From assembly GCF_900114165.1 (NCBI RefSeq), contig NZ_FOSB01000007.1, positions 62,001 to 126,000 of the forward strand: DNA of 64,000 bases. The letters run 5' to 3'. The translations under genes were made by a program, and so were the position numbers. A model generated the notes under the pieces. That model saw nothing but the letters and a program-made list of their open reading frames with translations. It ran no database searches and was not told the origin of the DNA. Each line of letters begins with the position of its first letter. Positions within the stretch are counted from its first letter, which is position 1. The stretch is from Halobacillus dabanensis (GTDB lineage: Bacteria > Bacillota > Bacilli > Bacillales > Halobacillaceae). This document shows, piece by piece, positions 8,015 to 16,468 of this stretch.

Positions 8015-8068
8015 GAAAAGTGTGCAACAATAATCGCTTTTGAATAGGGAGACAAGGAGGAAAACGAT

Positions 8069-8992
8069 ATGAATGAATATGTACTTAAAACCAACCACTT
8101 ATCTAAGAAATACAAGAGTACGATGGCGCTTGATAAAGTGAATATTTCCATTAAAAAAGGAGCCATATACGGTTTTATCGGTCAAAACGGTGCCGGTAAA
8201 TCTACCTTGATCCGGTTGGTATGCGGACTTGCCAGGCCGACAGCAGGTTCCCTTGAGTTATTTGGGGACACGAGTGAACGGGCCTTAATACAAACTAGAA
8301 AAAGAATAGGCACCATTATAGAGGGTCCAGCTTTATACCCTAACATGACAGCCGCTGAAAACTTAGAAGCCCACCGTCTTTTAAAGGGAATCCCCGGGAA
8401 AGAATGCATTGAAAAAACCCTGATGCTCGTAGGTTTACAGAATACAGGGAAGAAAAAGGCTAAAAACTTTTCTTTAGGGATGAAGCAGCGATTGGGCATC
8501 GCTATTGCTTTATTGGGCGATCCGGAGTTCCTTATTCTTGATGAACCCATCAACGGGCTAGACCCTATGGGAGTCGTAGAAATACGAAGTTTATTAAGAA
8601 AACTTAACGAAGAACACGACATTACCATTTTAATTTCAAGCCACATATTAAGCGAATTACATTTATTGGCTACCCATTATGGAATTATTCATAATGGAAA
8701 GTTGATTGAACAGTTATCATTAAAGGAATTGAATGAAAAGTGTCAACAATACTTGCATATTAAGGTGAACGATCCAAACAAAGCTGCTACTGTGTTAGAA
8801 AGTCACTTTAAAACGACCAACTTTGAAGTGATGCCTAATGGCTCTATTAAAATGTTCGATCCTATTAATCCCCCCGGAGAAGTCTCTCAAACTCTTGTCC
8901 AGCAAGGATTGGTCATTGAAGAACTCATGCTTATGGGGGAAGACTTAGAGACTTATTTTTCCCACCGGATCGGGGGTGTCCAACATGGGTAA
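8069..8992 (+). CDS. ABC transporter ATPase (BcrA-like)
   Basis: 307 residues. Walker A GQNGAGKST at 38-46, ABC signature as SLGMKQR near residue 137, and Walker B FLILDEP with D-loop near 157 are all present. A C-terminal extension of about 90 residues is typical of bacitracin/lantibiotic-export ATPases. It would energise the adjacent membrane protein to remove an antimicrobial peptide or lipid from the membrane. GGAGG ribosome site upstream. It overlaps the permease start by 8 bp. Confidence 0.9.
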   Translation: MNEYVLKTNHLSKKYKSTMALDKVNISIKKGAIYGFIGQNGAGKSTLIRLVCGLARPTAGSLELFGDTSERALIQTRKRIGTIIEGPALYPNMTAAENLEAHRLLKGIPGKECIEKTLMLVGLQNTGKKKAKNFSLGMKQRLGIAIALLGDPEFLILDEPINGLDPMGVVEIRSLLRKLNEEHDITILISSHILSELHLLATHYGIIHNGKLIEQLSLKELNEKCQQYLHIKVNDPNKAATVLESHFKTTNFEVMPNGSIKMFDPINPPGEVSQTLVQQGLVIEELMLMGEDLETYFSHRIGGVQHG

Positions 8993-9734
8993 CCTCCTCA
9001 AATCCGAATGGTTCAAATTGAAGAATGATCAATCGTTTCGTGTCTTAGCCATTCTCTTAACGACCGTCGCTCTACTATTCCCGCTTTTGGAGTTCGATGG
9101 AAATCAGCCAGGTCTTCCTACGATCAGGGGCTACTACCTGAACACCGTTCTCAGCGTTCACACAGACATCATAAAGCTCATTCCAAGCATTCTTGCCGGG
9201 TTCTTTATTACGAGTGAATACTCGCTCGGCACGATGAAAAGCATCGTCTCTTCTGGTAATAGCAGGATTCGGGTTTATTTTGCTAAATTAATTATGTTTT
9301 CTGTCGGGGCAGTAATTCTCTCATTAATATTACCTCTCATCATGACGGGAGCCAGTGCTATTTATTTCGGCTTTAATGAGATGCCTTCACTGACATTCTA
9401 TTTACAGACGGTCAGTTTGATTGCGTTTTATGGGGCGGGCTTTGCTTCAATCATGATGATTTTCGCAACGATTTTCACGGATAGCGGTAAAACGATAGGA
9501 TTTTTGCTTTTGTTGTTCTTATTAGTTGATTGGCCCTTGCAGGTGTTAGCTGCAAAAGTTCCGTTCTTTGAACCTGTCATTCATAATTCGGTCTTCAGAC
9601 TCGTTTATGATATAACTAATGCAAGTCAGCTCAATACTAGTGAATGGGTGACAATGACCCTCGTCCCCCTATTGACATTTCTCGGATCTGGACTCATAGG
9701 CAGCATCCTTTTCTATAAGAAAGAAATCAAGTAA
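8985..9734 (+). CDS. ABC-2 type permease (BcrB-like)
   Basis: 249 residues with about six membrane segments, beginning LLKSEWFKLK, a common start of ABC-2 permeases partnered with BcrA-like ATPases. A GTG at 8976 is possible, but GGGGG at 8972-8976 sits 8 bases before the ATG at 8985, which is preferred. It overlaps the ATPase stop by 8 bp. Role: membrane half of a peptide-antibiotic resistance or bacteriocin-immunity transporter. Confidence 0.85.
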   Translation: MGNLLKSEWFKLKNDQSFRVLAILLTTVALLFPLLEFDGNQPGLPTIRGYYLNTVLSVHTDIIKLIPSILAGFFITSEYSLGTMKSIVSSGNSRIRVYFAKLIMFSVGAVILSLILPLIMTGASAIYFGFNEMPSLTFYLQTVSLIAFYGAGFASIMMIFATIFTDSGKTIGFLLLLFLLVDWPLQVLAAKVPFFEPVIHNSVFRLVYDITNASQLNTSEWVTMTLVPLLTFLGSGLIGSILFYKKEIK

Positions 9735-9756
9735 GAAAAGAAAGTGGGTGAGCAAG

Positions 9757-10662
9757 ATGACGTTTTTATTAACAGTATTGATTCTATTGGTATTGATCTT
9801 CCTGCTCATCCGTCACTATTTCCTGAAGAAGGAAATTAAAAGAACAGCACTGCAACTCTACGAAATCAACAGAGAAATAACCTCTAAGAAAATAAATATT
9901 CACTTCTATGACAAAGATCTGGAGAAACTTGCTGAAGAAATCAATAGACAAATCGATTTAACAAAAAATGCACAGGCTGAAAAGCGCTCATCTGAAAACG
10001 AACTAAAACAGGCGATTTCCTATATTTCACATGACATCCGTACACCTATGACTTCCATTCTCGGCTACATACAGTTCCTGGAGTCCGATGAAATCACTAA
10101 AGAATTAAAACATGAATATACAGGTATTATTAAAAATAGCGCGAAAAGATTAAAAGTACTGCTCGAGGACTTTTTTGAGTTATCGCTAATCGAGCAGATG
10201 GATTACCCGTTAAAGTACGAAAGGGTTGAATTAAATTCATTAGCCCTCGATGTGCTATTAGGATTTTATGAAGAATTTAATCAAAGAAATCTGACACCTG
10301 ATATACACACGCCAGAGGAGGACCTATTCATTTATGCCGATCCATCTGCGGTCAAACGGGTGATTGAGAACTTAACGATGAATGCCCTCAGGTATTCTAC
10401 AGGCCATGTAACTATTCAGTTAAGCCAAGAAAATCAATCCATTTACCTGAATGTCTGTAACTCTGCGAATCATTTCGAGGAACAGGATCTCCCCCATTTA
10501 TTTGATCGTTTTTATAAAGCCGACCATACAAGGACTAAAAAGGGGACAGGACTCGGTTTACCGATAGCCAAAAGCCTTATGGAAAAAATGAACGGGAACC
10601 TAACAGCGGAGTTAAAGGGGACTCAAATTATAATGCGGTGTGAATGGAAGGAACACTCTTAA
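9757..10662 (+). CDS. Sensor histidine kinase with a single N-terminal membrane segment
   Basis: 301 residues: one membrane helix (about 1-20), a short linker, the phospho-acceptor His92 (SHDIRTPMTSILGY), and an ATPase domain with an N box near VIENLTMNALRYS and a GTGLGLP G2 box. There is no extracellular loop, so it probably reads the state of the ABC transporter and does not bind ligand outside, as proposed for BceS-type systems. GTG at 9748 is an alternative start; GGTGA placed 5 bases before ATG 9757 favours the latter. Last gene of the regulator/transporter/kinase cluster. Confidence 0.88.
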   Translation: MTFLLTVLILLVLIFLLIRHYFLKKEIKRTALQLYEINREITSKKINIHFYDKDLEKLAEEINRQIDLTKNAQAEKRSSENELKQAISYISHDIRTPMTSILGYIQFLESDEITKELKHEYTGIIKNSAKRLKVLLEDFFELSLIEQMDYPLKYERVELNSLALDVLLGFYEEFNQRNLTPDIHTPEEDLFIYADPSAVKRVIENLTMNALRYSTGHVTIQLSQENQSIYLNVCNSANHFEEQDLPHLFDRFYKADHTRTKKGTGLGLPIAKSLMEKMNGNLTAELKGTQIIMRCEWKEHS

Positions 10663-10733
10663 AGTCAGCTCCTTCCTTCTCCCCTCCCCCTCTTCCAAAG
10701 TTTCTGCTGCATTTGCTACTTCCTAATAAGCCC

Positions 10734-10970
10734 CTATGCCCCGATAAACCATCCGGCGAATATGGAACCTATGACTTGTCCGACCGCCAAAAGTAAAAAA
10801 GGGACACCAATTCCTAAAGAAGCATTCGTAATAAATACACGGATTCCCCAAACAAGAAGAACACCGGTTAAAAAGATATAGGAGCAGCCAAAGAGTCCAG
10901 CCGCTAAGTAACTCAGAAACAGATCCCCAAGAGCGATAGATAGGATGATCGATGAGGATGCAATCAACAA
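10734..10970 (-). pseudogene. Remnant of an MFS permease (C-terminal part, YbfB/YjiJ-like)
   Basis: A 78-codon open stretch encodes two to three membrane helices, with SLGIGVPFLLLAVGQVIGS resembling the last helices of YbfB/YjiJ-type MFS proteins. No ATG is present; it opens at TTG codons just after AGGGAG, and an in-frame TAG lies a few codons upstream. A full MFS protein has about 400 residues, so the rest has been lost. It could instead be a genuine small membrane protein, which I consider less likely. Confidence 0.5.
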
Positions 10971-11063
10971 GCTCCCTAACTAATAAGCAAAAGTCAGACC
11001 TTTCTTTTCAATCAGAGAATCGAACCGCCCCTTTTACTGGCACTGGTTAGATAGAGAAAACCC

Positions 11064-11115
11064 AAAAAAACAGGAATATGGGGAGCCTAAACCGCTCCGC
11101 ATACTCCTGTTTTTT
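11064..11115. terminator. Bidirectional terminator after mqo
   Basis: AAAAAACAGGA with GGAGC (11064-11085) pairs with GCTCC and TCCTGTTTTTT (11094-11115), with T-runs in both directions. It ends transcription of mqo, whose stop is at 11124. Confidence 0.8.
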
Positions 11116-11123
11116 ATTGTATT

Positions 11124-12626
11124 TTATATCGACTGTGCTTCTGTGTAATGGTTCAATCCAAGCGCCTGATCTGTCGTTGTATGAACTTCACGGATCAGGT
11201 CTGGATTTTCCACCAGCGCTTTTCCATAGGAAGGAATCATTTCTTTGATTTTCGGCTCCCACTCATTGATATGCTGAGGGAAACACCTTTCCATCATTTC
11301 AAGCATGACGGAAACTGCTGTGGACGCTCCAGGTGAGGCACCAAGCAAAGCAGCGATCGAACCGTCGGCGGAACTGACCACTTCTGTACCGAACTGGAGC
11401 GTTCCTTTACCGCCTTTAGTATCCTTGATCACTTGGACCCGCTGACCGGCAGTAACAAGATCCCAATCTTCCGCTTTGGCTGTCAGGATGAACTCCCGCA
11501 GTTCTTCCATACGTTGTTCTTTCGATTGGATCACCTGTTCAATCAAATACTTTGTGAGAGAAGCGTTTTTGACTCCCGCTGCCATCATAGTGAAAAGGTT
11601 ATCCTTTTGGACGGATGTAACTAAATCCAATAAAGAGCCGTTTTTCAAAAACTTCGGGGAGAATCCAGCAAAAGGACCGAATAGTAAGCTTTGCTTGCCA
11701 TCAATCAGTCGGGTATCCAGGTGCGGCACAGACATTGGCGGCGCGCCTACTTTCGCTTTTCCATACACTTTGGCATGATGTTCAGCGATGACATCCGGAT
11801 TGTTGCACACCATAAACAACCCACTCACCGGAAATCCTCCAATGTTTTTGGATTCCGGGATACCAGTTTTTTGTAAGAGATGTAAACTCCCACCTCCGCC
11901 ACCGATAAAAACGAAGTTGGACGTATGGTATTCGATTTTATTATTTGCCATGTCGTGGACTTTCACTTCCCATGTGCCATCACTGTTCCTCGTGATATCC
12001 TCGACACTATGCTTATAGTTGACTTCCAGGTCTCTGTTTTCCAGGTGATCGAACATCTTGCGAGTCAATGAACCGAAGTTCACATCGGTCCCGGCATCGA
12101 TTTTTGTAGCCGCGATTGGTTCACTTAGCACGCGGTCTTTCATAATCAAAGGAATCCATTCTTTCAATTGTTCGGGATCATCAGAAAATTCAATATCCTG
12201 GAACAAGGGATTAGCAGCCATCTTGTTAAAGCGCTTTCTAAGAAATTCTACATTTTGCTTCCCGCGCACAAAACTCATATGAGGCAAGGACATGATGAAA
12301 TCCTGTGGATTCGCAATCCGGTCGCTGTTCACAAGATAAGACCAAAACTGTTTCGAGACTTGAAATTGTTCATTGACTTTAATGGCTTTCCCTAAATCGA
12401 TTGTGCCATCCGGCTTTTCATTCGTATAATTCAACTCACACAGTGCTGCATGACCCGTCCCCGCATTGTTCCATACGTTGGAGCTTTCTTCTCCGGCACT
12501 TCCAAGTTTTTCAAACACGCGAATATTCCAGTCCGGCACTAATTCTTTCAGCAAGGAACCCAATGTTGCACTCATAATTCCTGCACCAATTAAGATCACA
12601 TCTGTCTTCGAATAATCTTTGCTCAT
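11124..12626 (-). CDS. mqo: Malate:quinone oxidoreductase
   Basis: 500 residues, full length for Mqo. The N-terminal FAD-binding motif [17 protein letters not shown] (about 10-26), then [23 protein letters not shown], are diagnostic. The enzyme oxidises malate to oxaloacetate at the inner face of the membrane and passes electrons to menaquinone, bypassing NAD-linked malate dehydrogenase. Single gene with a bidirectional terminator. Its ribosome site is poorly placed (AAGGG only 2 bases from the ATG), and an overlapping upstream reading frame with a strong ribosome site precedes it. Confidence 0.95.
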   Translation of the reverse strand: MSKDYSKTDVILIGAGIMSATLGSLLKELVPDWNIRVFEKLGSAGEESSNVWNNAGTGHAALCELNYTNEKPDGTIDLGKAIKVNEQFQVSKQFWSYLVNSDRIANPQDFIMSLPHMSFVRGKQNVEFLRKRFNKMAANPLFQDIEFSDDPEQLKEWIPLIMKDRVLSEPIAATKIDAGTDVNFGSLTRKMFDHLENRDLEVNYKHSVEDITRNSDGTWEVKVHDMANNKIEYHTSNFVFIGGGGGSLHLLQKTGIPESKNIGGFPVSGLFMVCNNPDVIAEHHAKVYGKAKVGAPPMSVPHLDTRLIDGKQSLLFGPFAGFSPKFLKNGSLLDLVTSVQKDNLFTMMAAGVKNASLTKYLIEQVIQSKEQRMEELREFILTAKAEDWDLVTAGQRVQVIKDTKGGKGTLQFGTEVVSSADGSIAALLGASPGASTAVSVMLEMMERCFPQHINEWEPKIKEMIPSYGKALVENPDLIREVHTTTDQALGLNHYTEAQSI

Positions 12627-12717
12627 TTCCCTTCATACTCCCTATGTCTACAGAAAAGATGCCGTCACTGCTGCCTTTTTCAGACACTTTCCGCCTCAGC
12701 ACACATCTTTCCAGCAT
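12511..12717 (-). other. Upstream open reading frame overlapping mqo start
   Basis: A 68-codon frame opens at 12717 with a strong ribosome site (AGAGGAGA, 8 bases upstream) and runs out of frame across the mqo start at 12626, ending at 12511. The peptide matches nothing I know. It may be a leader ORF that couples or limits mqo translation, or chance. The good ribosome site in a 90-base leader is the only positive evidence. Confidence 0.25.
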
Positions 12718-12875
12718 TTTTTTATCTCCTCTCAGTGTATCACTATTATCAAAAAATTTAAATATTTGGTGACAGAGTTAGAAATTATTTACTACCCACT
12801 CATTGTCAGAGAGGACATTCCTAAAAAATAAATATACTGAAGAGTAGCAATAATAATGATTAATCAAAAGGAGAG

Positions 12876-12967
12876 ATTGGGAGAAGCATACGAAATAAAA
12901 CTCCACGGGCCGCACGCAGAGGTTTACAGACGGGAATCCCTTGATACCGGCGGGTCTGTCTCCCAAT
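12876..12967. ncRNA. Candidate structured RNA or riboswitch-like element
   Basis: In the 450-bp gap between two minus-strand genes, ATTGGGAGA (12876-12884) pairs perfectly with TCTCCCAAT (12959-12967). Just inside, ACAGAC (12926-12931) pairs with GTCTGT (12954-12959). The enclosed segment is GC-rich compared with its AT-rich flanks. I do not recognise the family. Strand is undetermined; nothing downstream on either strand makes it an obvious leader. Confidence 0.35.
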
Positions 12968-13079
12968 AAAAGACCTTACAACTGATCACCGGACTGCCCT
13001 TGACGGAATTTCAGTAGAGGACCCAGTGATATTTTTCTGTCCACTTATTTATTAAAGAAGAAAAAACAAGCTTCCTCCT

Positions 13080-14063
13080 TTAATAGCCCCCGCGAATGTG
13101 GGAGTGGACGTTTTCTTCATAAAACTTCCGCAGTTGCTTAAGCTCTTCCGTATGGAATGGTTGTGCTTGAACCGCCTGCAAGTTGTCCTCCACTTGTTTG
13201 ACGTTCTTAAAACCAGGGATGACACTTGTTACACCTGGCTGCTGCATCACCCACTTCAACGCCGCACGCGTCCGATTTCCGCGACCTTCTTCTATCCAGG
13301 AGAGTTCTTCACTAAGCTCGACACCTCGTTCAAAAGGCAGGCCAGCAAAGGTCTCTCCTACATTAAAGGCTTTTCCATCCCTGTTAAAGCGACGATGATC
13401 ATCCTCTTCAAATGTATGAGATTTCGAAAACTTCCCAGTCAATAGACCACTGGCAAGGGGGACCCGAGCGAGGATACCGACGTCTTTTTCCTTTGCTTCC
13501 GGAAACAGCCTCTCCAATGGCTTTTGTCGAAAAAGATTGAAGATGACCTGTAACGTGCTTGCATTGGAGTTCTCTAATACATACAATCCTTCTTCCACTG
13601 TTTCTACACTTACACCATAATCCCTGATTTTTCCGCTTTCCTTTAAACGTTCCAACACTTCAAAAACAGATCCATCCTTTAAGATTTCCATAGGTGGACA
13701 ATGAATTTGATAAAGATCGATCTGTTCACGGTTTAACCTCCGCAAACTGTCATCCAAATAGGTAGACACCTGTTCCATCGAGTAGGTTTTCGGATCCTCT
13801 ATGTCTCCTTGCCTGCAGAATTTAGAGGCGATATGAATTTCTGATTCTTTTCCCTTCGTAGCTTCAGCAAGCAGCTCTTCACTGTGTCCCATCCCGTAAA
13901 CATCGGCAGTATCAAAAAAGTTCACCCCATGATCCATCGCCTGCTCTAGAGCCTTCAGTGCTTCTTTATCATCCGTACTGCCCCAGCTTCCGCCAATCGC
14001 CCATGTACCGAAACTGAGCTCACTGATTTCTAATCCTGTTTTTCCTAAGCGGTTGTATTGCAT
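13080..14063 (-). CDS. Aldo/keto reductase
   Basis: 327 residues, TIM-barrel AKR. The tetrad is Asp51 and Tyr56 (FFDTADVYG), Lys81 (IASKF) and His121 (YQIHCPP). TSVIPGFKNVKQVEDN near residue 286 is the NADPH phosphate site. It resembles the YqkF/general stress protein 69 group, NADPH-dependent reductases of small aldehydes and methylglyoxal-like compounds. AAAGGTGGAAGG precedes the start. Monocistronic; distinct from the first aldo/keto reductase in the window (different subfamily). Confidence 0.87.
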   Translation of the reverse strand: MQYNRLGKTGLEISELSFGTWAIGGSWGSTDDKEALKALEQAMDHGVNFFDTADVYGMGHSEELLAEATKGKESEIHIASKFCRQGDIEDPKTYSMEQVSTYLDDSLRRLNREQIDLYQIHCPPMEILKDGSVFEVLERLKESGKIRDYGVSVETVEEGLYVLENSNASTLQVIFNLFRQKPLERLFPEAKEKDVGILARVPLASGLLTGKFSKSHTFEEDDHRRFNRDGKAFNVGETFAGLPFERGVELSEELSWIEEGRGNRTRAALKWVMQQPGVTSVIPGFKNVKQVEDNLQAVQAQPFHTEELKQLRKFYEENVHSHIRGGY

Positions 14064-14463
14064 GACCTTCCACCTTTCTGAAAATTATTATAATTATAAG
14101 TATATCAAGATGCTTTCACTTTTCATATTTTCATAGCTTTTTCAACTGACCACTCTATCCTTTTGTTTGTTGTGGGCTGATTCAGGAGAAAATCCATGCA
14201 CCATCCTATAGCCTCTATGGAGAATAAATGGTAGGAAGGTTGATTTTCCCTTGCAATCTTTAACTAATGTGGACGTATCCCCCCGTTGGTAACCCTGGTT
14301 CCCAAGAAGTCGGCGCACTATTTTACCACGACGGGTCTTTGGATTCGGCAATAAGCTAACTTCACAAGATATATTAGTCTCTCCTTCTATGAAACCCTTC
14401 ATAGGTATGAAACGTATAAGAAGTGTCAAATAATACATGAAACGTTTCAGGGAGGGAGTACAA
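14064..14463. other. Intergenic region between divergent genes
   Basis: 400 bp separate the aldo/keto reductase (minus) from a membrane protein (plus). The middle is moderately GC-rich and codes for nothing I recognise on either strand. Near the plus gene there are three ATGAAAC motifs: ATGAAACCCTTCAT (14389-14402), ATGAAACGTAT (14407-14417) and the palindrome TGAAACGTTTCA (14438-14449). Confidence 0.4.
14438..14449. promoter_or_regulatory. Perfect 12-bp palindrome in a gene leader
   Basis: TGAAACGTTTCA, centred on CG like LacI/CcpA-type operators but two bases shorter than a standard cre. It ends 14 bases before the TTG start at 14464 and is adjacent to the GGGAGGGAG ribosome site. Possibly an operator; the binding protein is unknown. 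Confidence 0.35.
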
Positions 14464-14994
14464 TTGGATATGATCGCCTGGATGATCGTCGCAAGTGAAG
14501 TCGGCTTTTGGGTCGTCATCGCCGCCGGGCTGGTGACACGGTATATTTTCAAAAAGAAAAAAGCAGGACTCTTTTTACTTGCTTTAACCCCGGTGATTGA
14601 TTTGATTTTACTTGTGGCAACAAGTGTCCACTTATGGACCGGTGCCACAGCAACGATCGCACATGCGATTGCCGCCGTTTATATCGGTGTGTCGATTGCT
14701 TTCGGCAAAAGCATGATCGAATGGGCTGATGTGAGGTTCCAATATTACATAACGAAAGAAGGTCCCCGCCCTCAAAAGCTTTCCGGCATCCCCCATGCTA
14801 AACATTATTTCAAAAGCTGGCTGCAGCATGTGCTTGCCTATGTGATCGGTGCCGCTTTTCTTGTCAGCCTGATTTTTCTCATTGGCGATCCCTCTCGAAC
14901 TGAAGCGCTCTCCAGTGCCCTTAAGCTCTGGACGGTAGTTTTGGGGATCGATTTTTTAATAGCGGCCAGTCATTTCATATGGCCGAAGAAATAA
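14464..14994 (+). CDS. Conserved membrane protein of unknown function
   Basis: 176 residues with five or so hydrophobic segments and short polar loops (YIFKKKK, then a long loop with PRPQKLSGIPHAKHYFKSW, then a C-terminal PKK). It resembles the YmcC-like integral membrane proteins of Bacillaceae, whose function is unknown. Starts TTG 14464 or ATG 14470 are both plausible; GGAGGGAG is 5 bases before the TTG. An upstream in-frame ATG at 14437 lies within the palindrome and lacks a ribosome site. Monocistronic. Confidence 0.7.
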   Translation: MDMIAWMIVASEVGFWVVIAAGLVTRYIFKKKKAGLFLLALTPVIDLILLVATSVHLWTGATATIAHAIAAVYIGVSIAFGKSMIEWADVRFQYYITKEGPRPQKLSGIPHAKHYFKSWLQHVLAYVIGAAFLVSLIFLIGDPSRTEALSSALKLWTVVLGIDFLIAASHFIWPKK

Positions 14995-15028
14995 GAACGA
15001 ACAAAAGGACACGCTTCCTTAGTAAGCT

Positions 15029-15070
15029 AAAAAGTGTCTGCCCTCATATGAAGAGAGCAGACACTTTTTT
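15029..15070. terminator. Bidirectional terminator between convergent genes
   Basis: AAAAAGTGTCTGC (15029-15041) pairs with GCAGACACTTTTT (15057-15069), with T-runs on both sides. It ends the plus-strand membrane protein gene and abuts the stop codon of the minus-strand lrgB-like gene. Confidence 0.85.
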
Positions 15071-15759
15071 CACATGAGAAGCAGTGTTAATCCAGGAGCC
15101 ATGACCGAAACGATGACAGCACTTAACACCATCGCAATCGTACTGACAGACCCCTCAAGCGGATCACGTTCCATTGACGTCGCTGTCCCGATTGCATGGG
15201 AAGCACTCCCCATACCGACCCCTTTTCCAAGTGGATGGGTCAGACCGGCATAGCGCATTACCACTGGATGAATCAGCACCCCGCCAATCCCTGCGATCAT
15301 GACGAAAACAGCCGCGAGCGGCATCACCCCACCACTTGATTCAGCAATTGACATCGCCACAGGGGTCGTCACTGATTTCGGAACAATCGAATGGATGATC
15401 AACTCACTGAAACCCGCCCACTTGCTGAGCAGGAGTCCAGAAGTGACCCCGATGAACGCACCGATCAACGTCCCCGTTAAAATCGGCAGGAGCATTTTTT
15501 TCAAAATCTCACGGTACTGATGAAGCGGAAAAGCAAGTGCAACGACGGCTGGGCCAAGCAAATGATCGATCCATTTCCCCCCTACCATGTACGTCTCATA
15601 AGGAAGGTGAAAGGATAGCAGCAAAACGATGATCATCACTGTTGACAGGATGATCGGAGCCGTATAGATCCGGCGGAACCGACGGTAAATGAACAATGCC
15701 CCACGGTAGATAAGGATCGTCATACCGATGATAAGAGCAGCTATCAGAAATTCATTCAT
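15070..15759 (-). CDS. lrgB: LrgB/CidB-family membrane protein
   Basis: 229 residues, multi-spanning. The conserved block SIVPKSVTTPVAMSIAESSGG (about 124-144, KSVTTP motif) and MGSASHAIGT are hallmarks of the LrgB/YohK family. With LrgA it forms a membrane pair linked to murein hydrolase control, and in some bacteria to pyruvate or glycolate transport. Start codon supported by AAGGAGG. Its start overlaps the lrgA stop by 8 bp. No lytSR regulator is adjacent. Confidence 0.9.
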   Translation of the reverse strand: MNEFLIAALIIGMTILIYRGALFIYRRFRRIYTAPIILSTVMIIVLLLSFHLPYETYMVGGKWIDHLLGPAVVALAFPLHQYREILKKMLLPILTGTLIGAFIGVTSGLLLSKWAGFSELIIHSIVPKSVTTPVAMSIAESSGGVMPLAAVFVMIAGIGGVLIHPVVMRYAGLTHPLGKGVGMGSASHAIGTATSMERDPLEGSVSTIAMVLSAVIVSVMAPGLTLLLM

Positions 15760-16123
15760 GGGCTGCTTCCCTCCTTCGCGTCATCCACTGAGCGACAAAA
15801 CCGGAAATCCCCATCACCAGGGCCGTACTGAACAGACCGATAAAAATCAAGAGCGCTCCTTTTCCCTCGAATACATACGCATAGCTCATAACCCCGACTG
15901 TCGCTGGGATGAAAAAGAACGGCAGATGAGTAATCATGAATCCTACCTCTTGCTTCAGCCAGCGATCTGGCACTAGTTTGAAAGACAGGAGTGCGAATAG
16001 AATGATCAGGCCGATGACACTGCCTGGGATGAACAGATGGAAAGTGGTTTGGATAAGTGTTCCTAATAGATAAATGACGTATAATCCTATGATTTGCAGG
16101 ATGATCGTTACAGCCTTTGACAC
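15752..16123 (-). CDS. lrgA: LrgA/CidA-family holin-like protein
   Basis: 123 residues with four hydrophobic segments and the central FIPGSVIGLIILFALL motif of the CidA/LrgA family. It would form a holin-like pore component or transporter subunit with LrgB. The start is GTG, preceded by AAGGA with 6-base spacing. First gene of the two-gene operon. Confidence 0.9.
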   Translation of the reverse strand: MSKAVTIILQIIGLYVIYLLGTLIQTTFHLFIPGSVIGLIILFALLSFKLVPDRWLKQEVGFMITHLPFFFIPATVGVMSYAYVFEGKGALLIFIGLFSTALVMGISGFVAQWMTRRREAAHE

Positions 16124-16468
16124 GTGTGATCCTTCTTTCTAGTTTTGAAATGGAAGTTTTATTCTTTTATTATATAAGAATTATAGTATCATACAAAATA
16201 CTGGTCTCAATATCTTCTTTTTCTCTGGTGCTTTTTTGGTGCCTGCCCCCCGGTGGGTTAGCGAACTAAAGGGTACGTGACAGGGTTTAAATGATAAAAT
16301 CGCTGGGAAAAGGCAGAAAAGCAGAACCTCTTCACACTGAGTTTCTGCATTTTTATCATTCTTTTTCAATCTCGTTACAAGAGCCTCAAACTATGAAAAA
16401 TATGTTAGCATTCTTCTATATTATACCTACTAACCCAACTTTTACATTCAAAGGAAGTGTTCGACCTC
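16124..16468. other. Intergenic region upstream of lrgA and of a lipoprotein gene
   Basis: About 340 bp of mostly AT-rich DNA between divergent genes, so promoters of both should lie here. A GC-rich island at 16231-16285 (GGTGCCTGCCCCCC onward to GACAGGG) resembles the GGTGC...GGCAG repeat at 42020-42075. I see no gene. Confidence 0.4.

Noticed and set aside
12778-12966. Minus-strand 62-codon frame across the structured RNA candidate
   Set aside because: Its first half is read from the paired GC-rich RNA-like segment and its second half is low-complexity AT-rich; no ribosome site.
14142-14648. Minus-strand frame of 168 codons
   Set aside because: It overlaps the real plus-strand membrane protein gene over nearly half its length and its product resembles no protein; no ribosome site.
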